64,000 nt of DNA from Rhizobium gallicum bv. gallicum R602sp (lineage in GTDB: Bacteria; Pseudomonadota; Alphaproteobacteria; Rhizobiales; Rhizobiaceae): assembly GCF_000816845.1 (NCBI RefSeq), contig NZ_CP006880.1:1364001-1428000 (forward strand), written 5' to 3'. Numbering within the stretch: position 1 is the first letter of the stretch; every line of letters starts with the position of its first letter. Below the pieces are notes generated by a model. It was given only the letters and a program-made list of their open reading frames with translations, made no database searches and was not told where the DNA came from. The position numbers and the translations under genes were made by a program. Below, one piece after another: positions 36,680 to 46,220 of this stretch.

Positions 36680-36830
36680 ATGCCTGACCTCGTCATCTTG
36701 GCGTTGCTGACGTCGCTCTCGCCGGAACTGAACCCAGTTGAAAACAGAGTTTGTGGCGACCGCAGCTTTATGGACGACACGACGACATCGTCACCCATGG
36801 CTACGCTTCCTCCAATAGGCCGCCGCGACA
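36680..36830 (+). mobile_element. IS630-type transposase fragment
   Basis: The frame from 36680 contains SPELNPVEN, the conserved C-terminal DDE-region motif of IS630 transposases, where it is followed by a W-rich segment and a YDDIV motif. Here YGRHDDIVTHGY appears only in the next frame, so the fragment is short and frameshifted. No intact ends seen. Confidence 0.45.
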
Positions 36831-37259
36831 GGTCCGTGAAGGGTCGTGTCCGTCGGACGCCGCCCCAGCTTCACTTGGCACCTGTCGCCAGGCAGATGCA
36901 TACGAGAGAAACGCTCTGTTAACCAGTGCCGCGGAAAGCGCAGGGTGACCGGGTGAATTGCAGACCGTATATGCTGCGGCAGGTGCTGCAATCATGAAAC
37001 GATCCATTTGGGACACTCACTCTTGAAGAGCCGGCGACTGGAATGGTGCGGACAGTCAACCGAGGGCCTTCCCTCCGATCGAAGTCGCGGCCGCGCTCGG
37101 CCTGTCGCTGATTGCTTACGTTTAAATCGAAAAATCGTTGGGCAGGGTGGCCAATCGGCGATTTCAGTCCAGGCGTCGCGCCCCTGGCAACATCAAACAC
37201 CTGACGAAATGGCGCAAGGCTTGGCCGAGAAGACCGCGGCCGCGCATCTGGCACAGACT
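36831..37259. other. Region between IS fragment and acyltransferase
   Basis: Open frames on both strands lack ribosome binding sites and recognisable motifs. Probably scar DNA left by insertion or deletion next to the IS fragment. No gene called. Confidence 0.4.
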
Positions 37260-39164
37260 TCAATTGACGCGGGTTACGAGCGGGAAATAGCGTTCAACAA
37301 CGCGAGCGCTGCCAAAATTCGACAGGTGACCGGAATCGAAGTAGAGCATCCTGCCATCGTCAATGTAAGGGCACTCGCCGGCTGCGCAGTCCATCGCAAT
37401 CGGATCAACGAAATCGGCGCCTCCCGCAGCAGTACGCAGCCGCTGGTTAAAATCGTGATCGATCACGGTTGACCAAGAGGCCGCTTGTTGGCCGGCGGCT
37501 GCCTTCTTAAACGCAATGACGTCGACATTGGTTACAAACATTGGCGATTGCCCGATCACTATAACCCGGACACCCTCCGCCTGCAGCTGTCTGACAGTGC
37601 CTTCGAGCATATCCAGGCCCCGGCGTTGCAAATCAACCCATCGGCCCGAGAGCACGACCGTCTTAACGCCAAGCGAGCGGATGATCTCTAGTGCCTTCTG
37701 ATTGAACGCCTGGCAGTTCGGTCTTGCGTAGGAGTAGTAAGCAAGGACCGGAGGGCATCCGGCAAATGTATACTCATAGACGCGGCCATGAATGGACGCA
37801 GCATTCGCGATGATCCCGGGGGCGTAGTGGGCGGCATAAGAATCCCCCCACAGAAGCGCAACATCACCCATGTTTGTGGTCAAAGCGCAATCTTCAGGGC
37901 GCCATTTTTTAAAGCCGTCGTCGTCTTCGAAAAAGCAGATGCCATTCCGCCACGTCTGGCCGGCCTGCACTGTCGTATCCGCGCTCGCTACAACCGCAGA
38001 AACGTCAAGCTTGCGCGCTTCGACCTTGGCTTCATAGCCGGGAAAACGCTGGGGGAAGCCATGAGCGGTGATGCCCGCGTAACCAAACAGCGAGACGATC
38101 GACATGCTGGCAAGCGCCGAGCCGATGAGGGCGCGCCGAGGCCAACTTACGGTCTGCAGACGGAACGGCGTTTCGACAAAGCGCCAGGAGCAAATGGCAA
38201 GCAGAAGACTGGCGGCGATAATGCCCATGGCGTGGAGCCCGTTGGGCTCCTCCAGGGTCACGTATCGGACGAAGACGGTAATTGGCCAGTGCGCCAGATA
38301 GAGCGAATAGGAAATCTTGCCGATGAACACGAAGGGCGCGCTCGCAAGAATTTTGCCGACCACCGAACGGGTCGGGCCGCCTGTATAAATGATGAGAGCT
38401 GCGCCCGCGCATGGCAAAACGGCGGCGAGCCCCGGAAATGGCGTCGCTTCAGTATAGGCAAATACTGAAAAGAGGATCAAGATCGCGGCACCAATCGCAA
38501 CGACGTTGTTTGTCCCGTAGGACAGCGTGCTTTGTCCTCCCCAAAGCGCCAGCAAGCTTCCAATCAAGAGCTCCCAGCTTCGTGTCGGCAAGAGGAAGAA
38601 GTTCGCAGTCGGTGCGACGTCGATCGCATAGATGCTAAGCGCCAGAGACAGACTTAAGGCGAGTGCGAATGCCGCAAACCGCACGCGGAAGTTCACTTTG
38701 TAGAGCAGCCACATGGCGATCGGCATGAAGATGTAGAACTGCTCTTCAACTGCAAGCGACCAGGTATGCAGCAAAGGGCGTAAAAGCGCGCTGTTTTCGA
38801 AATAACCTGAGAACTTCCAGAAATAGATATTTGAGGTGAATGTCCCGACGGCAACCAGGCTTCGGGCGAAGTCTTCGAAGAATGGTGGTAGGAAAAGCAT
38901 GTAAGCGGCGATCGCCGTCAGTAAAATATAGAAAACCAGTGCCGGAATGATTCTACGAAAACGCCGCTCGTAGAATGTCAGTATGGAAAATCGATCATTC
39001 TTGAGATCGTCGTTCAGAATTCTTGTAATGAGGAAGCCCGAAATAACGAAAAAAATGTCGACGCCGACGAAGCCGCCAGAAAATCCAGCGACGCCGGCGT
39101 GGAAAAACAGCACCGGCAATACTGCTATCGTCCGTAATCCGTCAATCTCCGGCCGATACTTCAT
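37260..39164 (-). CDS. OafA/YrhL-type acyltransferase with SGNH domain
   Basis: A 634-residue inner-membrane protein. Residues about 1-350 form an acyltransferase-3 domain (YRPEIDGLRTIAVLPVLFFHAG, then FFVISGFLITRIL, about ten helices). Residues about 400-634 form a periplasmic SGNH esterase-like domain with the GDS motif in LLWGDSYAAHY and the DxxH pair in DSGHLSNFG. Such fusions O-acetylate lipopolysaccharide or exopolysaccharide. Its place between sugar-nucleotide genes suggests it modifies the EPS or O-antigen sugars encoded here. It is transcribed alone. Confidence 0.88.
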   Translation of the reverse strand: MKYRPEIDGLRTIAVLPVLFFHAGVAGFSGGFVGVDIFFVISGFLITRILNDDLKNDRFSILTFYERRFRRIIPALVFYILLTAIAAYMLFLPPFFEDFARSLVAVGTFTSNIYFWKFSGYFENSALLRPLLHTWSLAVEEQFYIFMPIAMWLLYKVNFRVRFAAFALALSLSLALSIYAIDVAPTANFFLLPTRSWELLIGSLLALWGGQSTLSYGTNNVVAIGAAILILFSVFAYTEATPFPGLAAVLPCAGAALIIYTGGPTRSVVGKILASAPFVFIGKISYSLYLAHWPITVFVRYVTLEEPNGLHAMGIIAASLLLAICSWRFVETPFRLQTVSWPRRALIGSALASMSIVSLFGYAGITAHGFPQRFPGYEAKVEARKLDVSAVVASADTTVQAGQTWRNGICFFEDDDGFKKWRPEDCALTTNMGDVALLWGDSYAAHYAPGIIANAASIHGRVYEYTFAGCPPVLAYYSYARPNCQAFNQKALEIIRSLGVKTVVLSGRWVDLQRRGLDMLEGTVRQLQAEGVRVIVIGQSPMFVTNVDVIAFKKAAAGQQAASWSTVIDHDFNQRLRTAAGGADFVDPIAMDCAAGECPYIDDGRMLYFDSGHLSNFGSARVVERYFPLVTRVN

Positions 39165-39603
39165 GAATATCCTAGTTTGTGAAAGGACTTTCAGGTTATT
39201 TAGTCATGGGTAATCAGCTTAGATGCCGAAGTCAATAGAACAGTTAAGCCGGCGAAACTTCCTTATCTGCGCTGTGTAACATAGTTTCTTTTTGGTTCAT
39301 CAGCTTCCTTGATAGCTGTTTGTGTTTTACATCGATGGCTTACTTCACCACCCGAAGCGGCCGGCGCCTCACCGGAATTTGTTGGCGATCCGCCCTGCAG
39401 CTTTCCTGAAACGGCTGAAGGATGAAGAATGGTATCGGTCATCCGTCGTGATCCGCAGGCGATGGAATGTGTTGCATGCATTGACCAAGGCGGCGCTGTG
39501 CCATTGAATTTGACGGCAATGCGCAGACAGCGCCTCCCCTAACGTCGGCCGCGCAAATCGGCACGGCAGGGCAGCGGCCAGCACCACCCAAAGAGCCGGG
39601 CTG
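39165..39603. other. Intergenic region, no gene seen
   Basis: The left part is AT-rich and should hold the acyltransferase promoter (minus strand). Short frames such as 39263-39481 have no recognisable features. No repeat or RNA gene found. Confidence 0.4.
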
Positions 39604-40374
39604 TCAGATAAAATTAAAGCTTGCCTCGGCGATCTTCAGCACCGTCAGGTGGCCAGTGGCCGTTGCCGCCGTGTCGATGGCTACCCGCTGCGGTCCGAAG
39701 GTCGGCTGCAGGACAGGTGTATGCCCGTGGATCACGAAGAGCGGCCGACGCGGGCCTTCGCTTAAGAATGGCTCGCGGATCCACATGAGGTCCATATCCG
39801 TTTGTTTTGACATATCGACGCCAGGCTTTATGCCGGCGTGCACGAAGAGTAACTTGCCGATCTGAAGCGAGACCGGCATCATTTCGATCATGGCGATGTG
39901 CTCTTCTGGGACGAGTTCCGCGACGAGACCTTGAAGACCGCGAACCCCCTTCGTCTTGATGACATGCGCAACGTCGATACCGTAAGAAGCAAGCGTCTCG
40001 GTCCCGGCGAAGTCAAGCCAATCGCCAATGATGGAAGGCTTGCGGAACATGCGGGCAAACTCGTCGTCGTGATTGCCCGAAAGCGCGACCTGCATAAAGC
40101 CGACAGGCGGCCCTGCTGCAAGCATGTCGAGAACCTTGCTGCTGGCGGGACCGCGATCCACGTAGTCGCCGAGAAAAACGAGGAGCTTGCGGCCAAGATA
40201 GGCCCGAGCGTCATCGACTATGCGTCGTTGTGCTTCTGCCAGTTCATCGGCACAACCGTGTATATCGCTGACAGCATAGATCGCATCGAAGTCGTTGTCG
40301 GACCACGAGAGCCTTTGCCTGCCGATTGACTGCGGGTTTATATTGCGGCGCCAACGCATCGGGAAGTGAAACAT
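39604..40374 (-). CDS. PPP-family metallophosphoesterase
   Basis: A 256-residue protein with all signature motifs: SDIHGC (about 36-41), GDYVDRGP (69-76), GNHDDE (100-105) and IHGHTP near residue 226. It belongs to the Ser/Thr phosphatase / diadenosine tetraphosphatase superfamily. In S. meliloti and relatives similar phosphatases lie near polysaccharide genes. It might dephosphorylate the ExoP-type tyrosine kinase or hydrolyse a nucleotide. It is monocistronic, and the position near EPS genes is the only hint to its role. Confidence 0.83.
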   Translation of the reverse strand: MFHFPMRWRRNINPQSIGRQRLSWSDNDFDAIYAVSDIHGCADELAEAQRRIVDDARAYLGRKLLVFLGDYVDRGPASSKVLDMLAAGPPVGFMQVALSGNHDDEFARMFRKPSIIGDWLDFAGTETLASYGIDVAHVIKTKGVRGLQGLVAELVPEEHIAMIEMMPVSLQIGKLLFVHAGIKPGVDMSKQTDMDLMWIREPFLSEGPRRPLFVIHGHTPVLQPTFGPQRVAIDTAATATGHLTVLKIAEASFNFI

Positions 40375-40913
40375 TGATCCACCGAAAATGACAACGACTC
40401 AAATCTCCCTACAGGAAATGTCTTAACTGAAGCTCAAAGAGGAAGGCTCTCGAATCCCGTTATGGTCCATCTCGATGGGATCTGGTTACAATTGCATGCT
40501 GAACCAGCGCAACGCCCCGGTCTCCAAGTAGCAAGTGCACAAAAATACACCAGATTAAAGCTGATTTTAACTCATCATTAATTCTTATTTACATGTTGTT
40601 TCTTTAATGATAACTCTTGAACAGTAGCAGTGGAGTATAGTGTACTTGCGTGTATCTAATGCGTACCTGACAAACTTGGAATCCAGCAGTCGCTGCATGT
40701 TTTCGATTTGGCGCCCGTTGCAGTATATGCGGCTGGCTCAGCAGTTTTTCAGAGAAGACTTAACCCACTTTGATCTCTCAAGGTACGGTCTTCCCGCGCT
40801 TCGGACATCCCACGGTCGCCCCTCCCCGCTCAGCCATTTTAAAATGTCGTTGAACACGTCCGTCAACGCCCATCGCGACGGCATACGACGTGTTTTCGGA
40901 GGGGGAAAGAACG
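40375..40913. other. AT-rich regulatory region before the sugar-modification cassette
   Basis: Very AT-rich between about 40540 and 40640, with the inverted repeat ATCATTAA (40574) and TTAATGAT (40604) separated by 22 bases. Probably holds the promoter(s) for the aminotransferase operon. The frame 40640-40930 has no coding character. Confidence 0.4.
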
Positions 40914-42335
40914 GTGACCAGACTCATTAGCAACTTCGAGAACTCGAACGAGTTGCGCCAGCGAGCCAGAAGGTTGATTCCGGGAGGAGCGCATACTTAT
41001 GCAAAGGGCGACGATCAGTATCCGGTCTTATCGCCGGGCTTCATCGCCCGGGGGCACGGCGCCTATGTCTTTGATGTAGACGGCAACAAGTATATCGAGT
41101 TTGGCATGGGAAACCGTGCCGTCTCCCTTGGCCATGCCTATCCGACGGTCTTGCGCGCTGTAGAGCGGGAATTGAAAAATGGCGCGAACTTCACCCGGCC
41201 GGCCGTCATCGAGTTAGATTGCGCATCGATCTTTCTTGAGACGATCCAAGGCGCCGAAATGGTCAAATTCTGCAAGGATGGCTCACATGCAACCTCTGGC
41301 GCCATTCGTTTGGCAAGAGCCGTCACCGGACGTGACCTTGTTGCGCGATGCGCCGATCACCCGTTCTTTTCGACCGATGATTGGTTCATCGGCACAACGC
41401 CCATGAATGCCGGCATCCCGAAAGCCGTACGGGATATGACGCTATCGTTTCGCTATAATGAGATTGACAGTGCCAAAGCACTGTTTGAGCAACATCCAGG
41501 CAAGATCGCGGCTGTCATCCTTGAGCCATCGAAAGGGGAAGCGCCGAAGGATAACTTCCTGCATCGTCTTCGCGACCTTTGTCATGCCAATGGAGCACTT
41601 TTCATCCTTGACGAGATGATAACCGGTTTCCGGTGGCACCTGAACGGAGCGCAGGCTCTTTACGATATCCAGCCAGATCTATCCTGTTTCGGCAAAGCGA
41701 TGGGCAATGGCTTTGCCATCTCCGCGCTTGCGGGAAAACGCCAATTCATGGAGCTTGGTGGTATCGATCAGCGCGAGAAGCCACGCGTTTTCCTGTTGTC
41801 GACCACCCACGGCGCTGAAACGCACGCTATGGCGGCGGCAATTGCAACGATCAAGATTTATCGTGAAGAGCCGGTGATCCAGCATCTTTTTGAAAAAGGC
41901 GAGGCGCTTCGAAAAGGTATTTCGCAGATCGCCGCTAGCCACGGGATTAGCAATCATTTCAGCGTCTCCGGGCTGGCAAGTAACCTGGTTTACGCAACGA
42001 TCGATGAGGACGGCCGTCCCTCCCAAGCGTTCCGCACGCTGTTCCTGCAGGAAATGATCAAGCGCGGTGTTCTAGCTCCCTCCTTCGTTGTCAGTTACAC
42101 GCACGGCGACCCCGAGATTGAAAAGACGCTCGATGCTGTTGACGGTGCGCTTTGCGTTTATCGCAAAGCCCTTGAAAACGGGGTGTCCAGTTATCTGGTC
42201 GGCCGACCATCAGACGTGGTGTTCCGCGCCACGAACCGCATGACAACCCAGCCTGACGCTGTGCCCGCTCTGGTGCCTGAATTAAATCGTCGCGTCAAAC
42301 GGCGCGAGACGAGCCTTGCCACTGCCGGCCGATAG
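40914..42335 (+). CDS. Class III PLP aminotransferase (glutamate-1-semialdehyde aminomutase-like)
   Basis: A 473-residue fold-type I enzyme. GGAGGGGG eight bases before GTG 40914 fixes the start. The PLP site is intact: DEMITGFR (233-240) and the Schiff-base lysine K261 in CFGKAMGNGF. It resembles GSA aminomutases but is longer than HemL, and a heme role is unlikely next to sugar genes. Similar enzymes occur in O-antigen and EPS loci. It may aminate a sugar or side-chain precursor. First of four same-strand genes, with methyltransferase, DUF4910 protein and SDR. Confidence 0.82.
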   Translation: MTRLISNFENSNELRQRARRLIPGGAHTYAKGDDQYPVLSPGFIARGHGAYVFDVDGNKYIEFGMGNRAVSLGHAYPTVLRAVERELKNGANFTRPAVIELDCASIFLETIQGAEMVKFCKDGSHATSGAIRLARAVTGRDLVARCADHPFFSTDDWFIGTTPMNAGIPKAVRDMTLSFRYNEIDSAKALFEQHPGKIAAVILEPSKGEAPKDNFLHRLRDLCHANGALFILDEMITGFRWHLNGAQALYDIQPDLSCFGKAMGNGFAISALAGKRQFMELGGIDQREKPRVFLLSTTHGAETHAMAAAIATIKIYREEPVIQHLFEKGEALRKGISQIAASHGISNHFSVSGLASNLVYATIDEDGRPSQAFRTLFLQEMIKRGVLAPSFVVSYTHGDPEIEKTLDAVDGALCVYRKALENGVSSYLVGRPSDVVFRATNRMTTQPDAVPALVPELNRRVKRRETSLATAGR

Positions 42336-42493
42336 AAAGGTTTATGATGTCGACCGGATCATTTTCGAGGAGCCTAAACCTCACGGTTGTTGTACCGCGA
42401 ACAGATCAGCAAAGGTAAACCTCTCATAAAGCTGCCATTGGTTTCAGACCAAGTACTCTTCACCGCATCGTTTCGTCTAGGGGGACGAAGATC

Positions 42494-43732
42494 ATGTCTT
42501 CATTCAACTGCCGGTTCTGCAATACCACACTCACTCAGACGGTCGTCGATCTTGGCGCGTCACCGCTTGCAAACTCCTACATCGCCATCGACAAAACCCA
42601 GGATGCTGAACCGTTCTTTTCACTACATGCTTTCGTTTGCGACGAGTGCTTCCTGGTCCAGGTCCCTCCCATGGCGCCGCGGGAAGACATTTTCGACAGC
42701 GAATATGCCTATTTCTCCTCCTATTCCACCTCGGTACTGAAGCATGCCCGCGAATATGTCGATCAAATGGTGGCGCGGTTTCAATTCGGCTCTGGCCACC
42801 AGGTGATCGAAATTGCCAGCAACGACGGCTACCTTTTGAAGAACTTCAAGGAACGCGGCGTTCCGGTGCTCGGCATAGAGCCATGTGCCAATGTCGCGGC
42901 TGTCGCGGTAGAGGCAGGCATCCCGAGCAGGGTGCAATTTTTCGGTGCCGAGACGGCACGGCAGTTGGTTGACGATGGCCTCACAGCTGACCTTTTGATT
43001 GGCAATAACGTGCTGGCGCATGTCCCCAACATCAACGATTTCGTTGCCGGCATCAAAATCGTGTTGTCGGCAACCGGCATCGTAACGATCGAATTTCCGC
43101 ATCTCATGAAGATGCTAGAGCTCAATTACTACGATACGATCTATCATGAGCACTATTCGTACCTTTCGCTCTATAGTGTCGAGAAAATCTTTGCCCATCA
43201 CGGCTTGACGATCTTCGATGTCGATGAGATCCGTCCACAAGGAGGATCGTTGCGCATTTATGCTCGCCACGCCGAAGATCAAAGCCAGCCAGTCTCGCTG
43301 CGTGTCGGCGAACTGCGTGCGCGCGAAATTGAAGGCGGCGTCAATTCTGTTCAACGCTACAGCAAATTTTCTGAGCAGGTACACCGCACCAAGCGCGATC
43401 TGCTGCGCTTCCTGATCAATGCAAAAGAGATGAAAAAGACCGTTGTCGCCTATGGCGCTCCGGCAAAGGGCAACACGCTTTTGAATTTCTGCGGCGTTGG
43501 TACTGATCTCATCGAATATACCGTCGATGTCAGCCCTCATAAGCAGAACCACTTGCTTCCGGGGACCCGCATTCCGATCCACGCACCGCAAAAGATTGCG
43601 GAGACCAAGCCCGATTACGTTCTGATCCTTCCCTGGAACATCAAAGATGAGATCATCAGCCAAATGTCGGAGGTCAAAGGCTTGGGCAGCCAGTTTGTGG
43701 TTCCGCTTCCCAATGTCGAGGTCGTTGCTTGA
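42494..43732 (+). CDS. Zinc-binding C-methyltransferase (sugar C-methyltransferase type)
   Basis: A 412-residue SAM-dependent enzyme in three parts: an N-terminal zinc site (C6, C9, C49, C52), a Rossmann SAM domain (VIEIASNDGYLL, about 104-115), and a C-terminal domain with AYGAPAKGNTLLN and VDVSPHKQNHLLPGTRIPI. This layout is that of TylC3/NovU-like enzymes that add a methyl group to carbon 3 (or 5) of nucleotide-linked keto-sugars. It implies a branched-chain sugar in the polysaccharide. The stop overlaps the next gene. Confidence 0.85.
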   Translation: MSSFNCRFCNTTLTQTVVDLGASPLANSYIAIDKTQDAEPFFSLHAFVCDECFLVQVPPMAPREDIFDSEYAYFSSYSTSVLKHAREYVDQMVARFQFGSGHQVIEIASNDGYLLKNFKERGVPVLGIEPCANVAAVAVEAGIPSRVQFFGAETARQLVDDGLTADLLIGNNVLAHVPNINDFVAGIKIVLSATGIVTIEFPHLMKMLELNYYDTIYHEHYSYLSLYSVEKIFAHHGLTIFDVDEIRPQGGSLRIYARHAEDQSQPVSLRVGELRAREIEGGVNSVQRYSKFSEQVHRTKRDLLRFLINAKEMKKTVVAYGAPAKGNTLLNFCGVGTDLIEYTVDVSPHKQNHLLPGTRIPIHAPQKIAETKPDYVLILPWNIKDEIISQMSEVKGLGSQFVVPLPNVEVVA

Positions 43733-45039
43733 GCGCCGTCAGTGCGCCAGACAAGGATCCTGCCGGCGCGCGGATGTATGCCCTCATTGAACGACTTTAT
43801 CCGATCTGTCGCAGCATCACAGGTCCCGGCGTCGTGGAGACACTGGAGATCATCAGGCAGGAAATTCCGGTTGAGATTCATCGCATAGCAAGCGGCACAG
43901 AGATCTTCGACTGGACGGTCCCGCAGGAATGGAGCATCCGCGATGCCTATGTAAAGGACGAGAAGGGCAATCGCGTCATCGACTTCAAGGCAAGTAATCT
44001 GCACGTCGTCAACTATTCACGACCGATCCACGCGACATTGCAGCTCAAGGCGCTGAGGCCCCATCTGCACACCGACCCCGCCCATCCCGCTTGGATACCC
44101 TACCGCACGAGCTACTACAAGGAGGACTGGGGCTTCTGCCTCTCCCAGAACGCCCTTGAGGCGATGAGCGAAGGATCCTACGAGGTGTTGATAGACTCAA
44201 CACTTTCAGACGGCGAACTCCTATGGGGCGAGTGTTTCATCCCCGGCACCACAACCGACGAAATCGTTATCTCGACGCATATCTGCCATCCGTCGCTTGC
44301 CAACGACAACCTGTCCGGCATCGCCGTCTGTGTCGAGCTTGCTAAGCTTTTGATGGCAACACAGCGGCGCTATTCCGTGCGGATGCTCTTCATTCCGGGC
44401 ACCATCGGTTCGATAGCCTGGCTTTCGATGAACCGCGAGCGGCTGTCGCGCATCAGACATGGTCTCGTCGCCGTCAACCTCGGCGACCCTGGCATGCTGC
44501 ACTACAAGAAAAGTCGGCACGAAACGGCCGAGATCGATCGGGTGGTGGAGCATGTGCTGAAGGCAGCGGGGCAAGCCCATTCGATTATGGCGTTTTCTCC
44601 CTATGGCTATGACGAAAGGCAGTTCAGCTCGCCTGGCATCAACCTTCCCTTCGGCTGTCTGTCGCGTACACCCTACGGGCGGTTTGCCGAGTACCACACG
44701 TCGGGCGACAACCTTGATTTCGTGAAGCCGGAAGCGCTTGCCCACTCACTCAAAACCTACGGCTCAGTGCTTGACACGCTGGACCGCAATCGAGCTTTCG
44801 TGAATCTCTCGCCGATGTGCGAGCCGCAACTTGGAAAACGGGGGCTCTACGATGCCGTCGGCGGCAAATCCGACACGAAGACGCGTCAGTTGGCCCTGCT
44901 CTGGGTTCTAAACTATTCCGACGGCAAACATGATCTCCTCGATATCGCCGTAAAATCGGGTCTTGCATTTGATTTGATTGCCGACGCCGCCGATCTTCTG
45001 CTTGGCCATGATCTACTTGCATCGGCGCAGAGGGACTAG
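43729..45039 (+). CDS. DUF4910 family protein (M28 peptidase-like)
   Basis: A 436-residue protein starting at a TTG that overlaps the methyltransferase stop (TTGA); ATG 43774 is an alternative. The N-terminal MYALIERLYPICRSITGPGV is the family hallmark. The centre holds THICHPSLANDNLSGIAVCVELAK (about 182), like the metal site of M28 aminopeptidases, and EYHTSGDNLDFV follows. A winged-helix-like segment forms the end. DUF4910 genes recur in surface-polysaccharide loci, but I know of no established reaction. An amidohydrolase or deacylase acting on a sugar is plausible. Confidence 0.8.
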   Translation: MSAVSAPDKDPAGARMYALIERLYPICRSITGPGVVETLEIIRQEIPVEIHRIASGTEIFDWTVPQEWSIRDAYVKDEKGNRVIDFKASNLHVVNYSRPIHATLQLKALRPHLHTDPAHPAWIPYRTSYYKEDWGFCLSQNALEAMSEGSYEVLIDSTLSDGELLWGECFIPGTTTDEIVISTHICHPSLANDNLSGIAVCVELAKLLMATQRRYSVRMLFIPGTIGSIAWLSMNRERLSRIRHGLVAVNLGDPGMLHYKKSRHETAEIDRVVEHVLKAAGQAHSIMAFSPYGYDERQFSSPGINLPFGCLSRTPYGRFAEYHTSGDNLDFVKPEALAHSLKTYGSVLDTLDRNRAFVNLSPMCEPQLGKRGLYDAVGGKSDTKTRQLALLWVLNYSDGKHDLLDIAVKSGLAFDLIADAADLLLGHDLLASAQRD

Positions 45040-45044
45040 GGACC

Positions 45045-45776
45045 ATGGAAAAATCTCTTAAGGGGCGGGTGGCAGTGGTGACCGGGGCAGCGGGCGGTAT
45101 CGGTCAGGCGATCGTATCAGCCTTAGGTGTAGCCGGCGTGACCGTTCATGCTCTTACCCGAGGCGGCGTCCCGCCGTCGTCCCTTAGCAACGGAGCATCG
45201 ATCAGCTGGCATCACGTCGATCTTGCCGACGATCGGGCGATCGCCGAATTCGTTGCCCGTTTGCGGGTGACCGATCGCGGCATCGATTACCTAGTACACA
45301 GCGCTGGCGTCTTTTGTTCGGGTCCGGTTGCGCAAAGCCCGGTGGAAGAACTCGATAACGTCTGGCGCGTCAATCTGCGCGCGCCCTATGTTCTGACGCA
45401 GCTCCTTCTCCCGGCACTGGCCAGACAGAAGGGTTATATCGCGTTCATCAACTCAAGCGTGTGGCTTAATCCGAGAATGGAGCTCGCGGGTTACACGATG
45501 AGTAAATATGCCTTGAAGGCCTTTGCCGACGTGCTGAGAGCCGAGATCAACAACCAGGACGTGCGCGTGCTCAGCATCTTTCCGGGGAAGACCGCAACGC
45601 CGATGCAGGAAACTATCCATGATGCGAGAGCGCTTTCCTATCAGGCAGACGAGCTATTGCAGCCGGAATCGGTGGCAGCGAACCTGATCACAGCCTTGTC
45701 AATGCCGTCCACCTGTGAAGTCACCGAAATTTTCATGCGTCCAGCACGACCGACGCCGCCGACCTTCAACGACTAG
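45045..45776 (+). CDS. SDR-family oxidoreductase
   Basis: A 243-residue classical SDR: NAD(P) motif TGAAGGIGQAIV (about 14), HSAGVF in place of NNAG, catalytic Ser in INSSVWL and YTMSK. It follows the DUF4910 gene by five bases and ends the four-gene operon. It probably reduces or oxidises the same sugar derivative that the aminotransferase and methyltransferase handle. The substrate cannot be read from the sequence. Confidence 0.82.
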   Translation: MEKSLKGRVAVVTGAAGGIGQAIVSALGVAGVTVHALTRGGVPPSSLSNGASISWHHVDLADDRAIAEFVARLRVTDRGIDYLVHSAGVFCSGPVAQSPVEELDNVWRVNLRAPYVLTQLLLPALARQKGYIAFINSSVWLNPRMELAGYTMSKYALKAFADVLRAEINNQDVRVLSIFPGKTATPMQETIHDARALSYQADELLQPESVAANLITALSMPSTCEVTEIFMRPARPTPPTFND

Positions 45777-46220
45777 ACATTCTTAGTGCCGCCATCCGCA
45801 GCGCCAGTGTGATCGAGCAAATACGTTCATCACGGACAGACGTCCCTGCCCTCTCCAGCATACCTGTACCATTATGAAACGACAGAATCTGAACCTTGTT
45901 CAAAAACTAATCTACGGCGCAAAATCAAGCTTTTAGCTATCAGATTCGTTAATTTTGTGTTGCCTATTTCAAAATTCTGAAATAACGTCTTCGCAAATAC
46001 TGCCACGCTGCTCTATGGATGCCGGTATAAACGATCGTAACTAGTTGAACTAGGTCAATATTGGCAACATCGGCGTTGAAGTTCAGGCAGGATAACTATG
46101 CGGCAATTCCGCCGCGCATTTATTATGCCTGTAAAAAAAGAATCAGAAAGTATAGCCTGGAATTTTTAGTGCCGACGTCCCCGCGCCATTTGTTTCTCGT
46201 ACTCGCTTCGGGTTGCTACT
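45777..46220. other. AT-rich region before the exo operon
   Basis: Contains no gene. Markedly AT-rich from about 45890 to 46200, including the perfect inverted repeat TATTTCA-N6-TGAAATA at 45965-45984. The exoK-L-A-P promoter should lie here. Rhizobial exo promoters of this type are often bound by MucR/Ros-like zinc-finger proteins, which prefer AT-rich DNA; I cannot assign a site. Confidence 0.4.

Noticed and set aside
37008..37472. Plus-strand 154-codon frame at the acyltransferase 3' end
   Set aside because: Its second half is antisense to the SGNH domain and its first half lies in the IS scar; no protein motif.
40640..40930. Plus-strand 96-codon frame before the aminotransferase
   Set aside because: Overlaps the aminotransferase ribosome site, lies partly in AT-rich promoter-like DNA and has no codon bias or motif.
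40914..42335. Calling the aminotransferase hemL
   Set aside because: Longer than HemL, located in a sugar-modification operon and linked to a methyltransferase and DUF4910 gene; the resemblance is that of the wider class III family.
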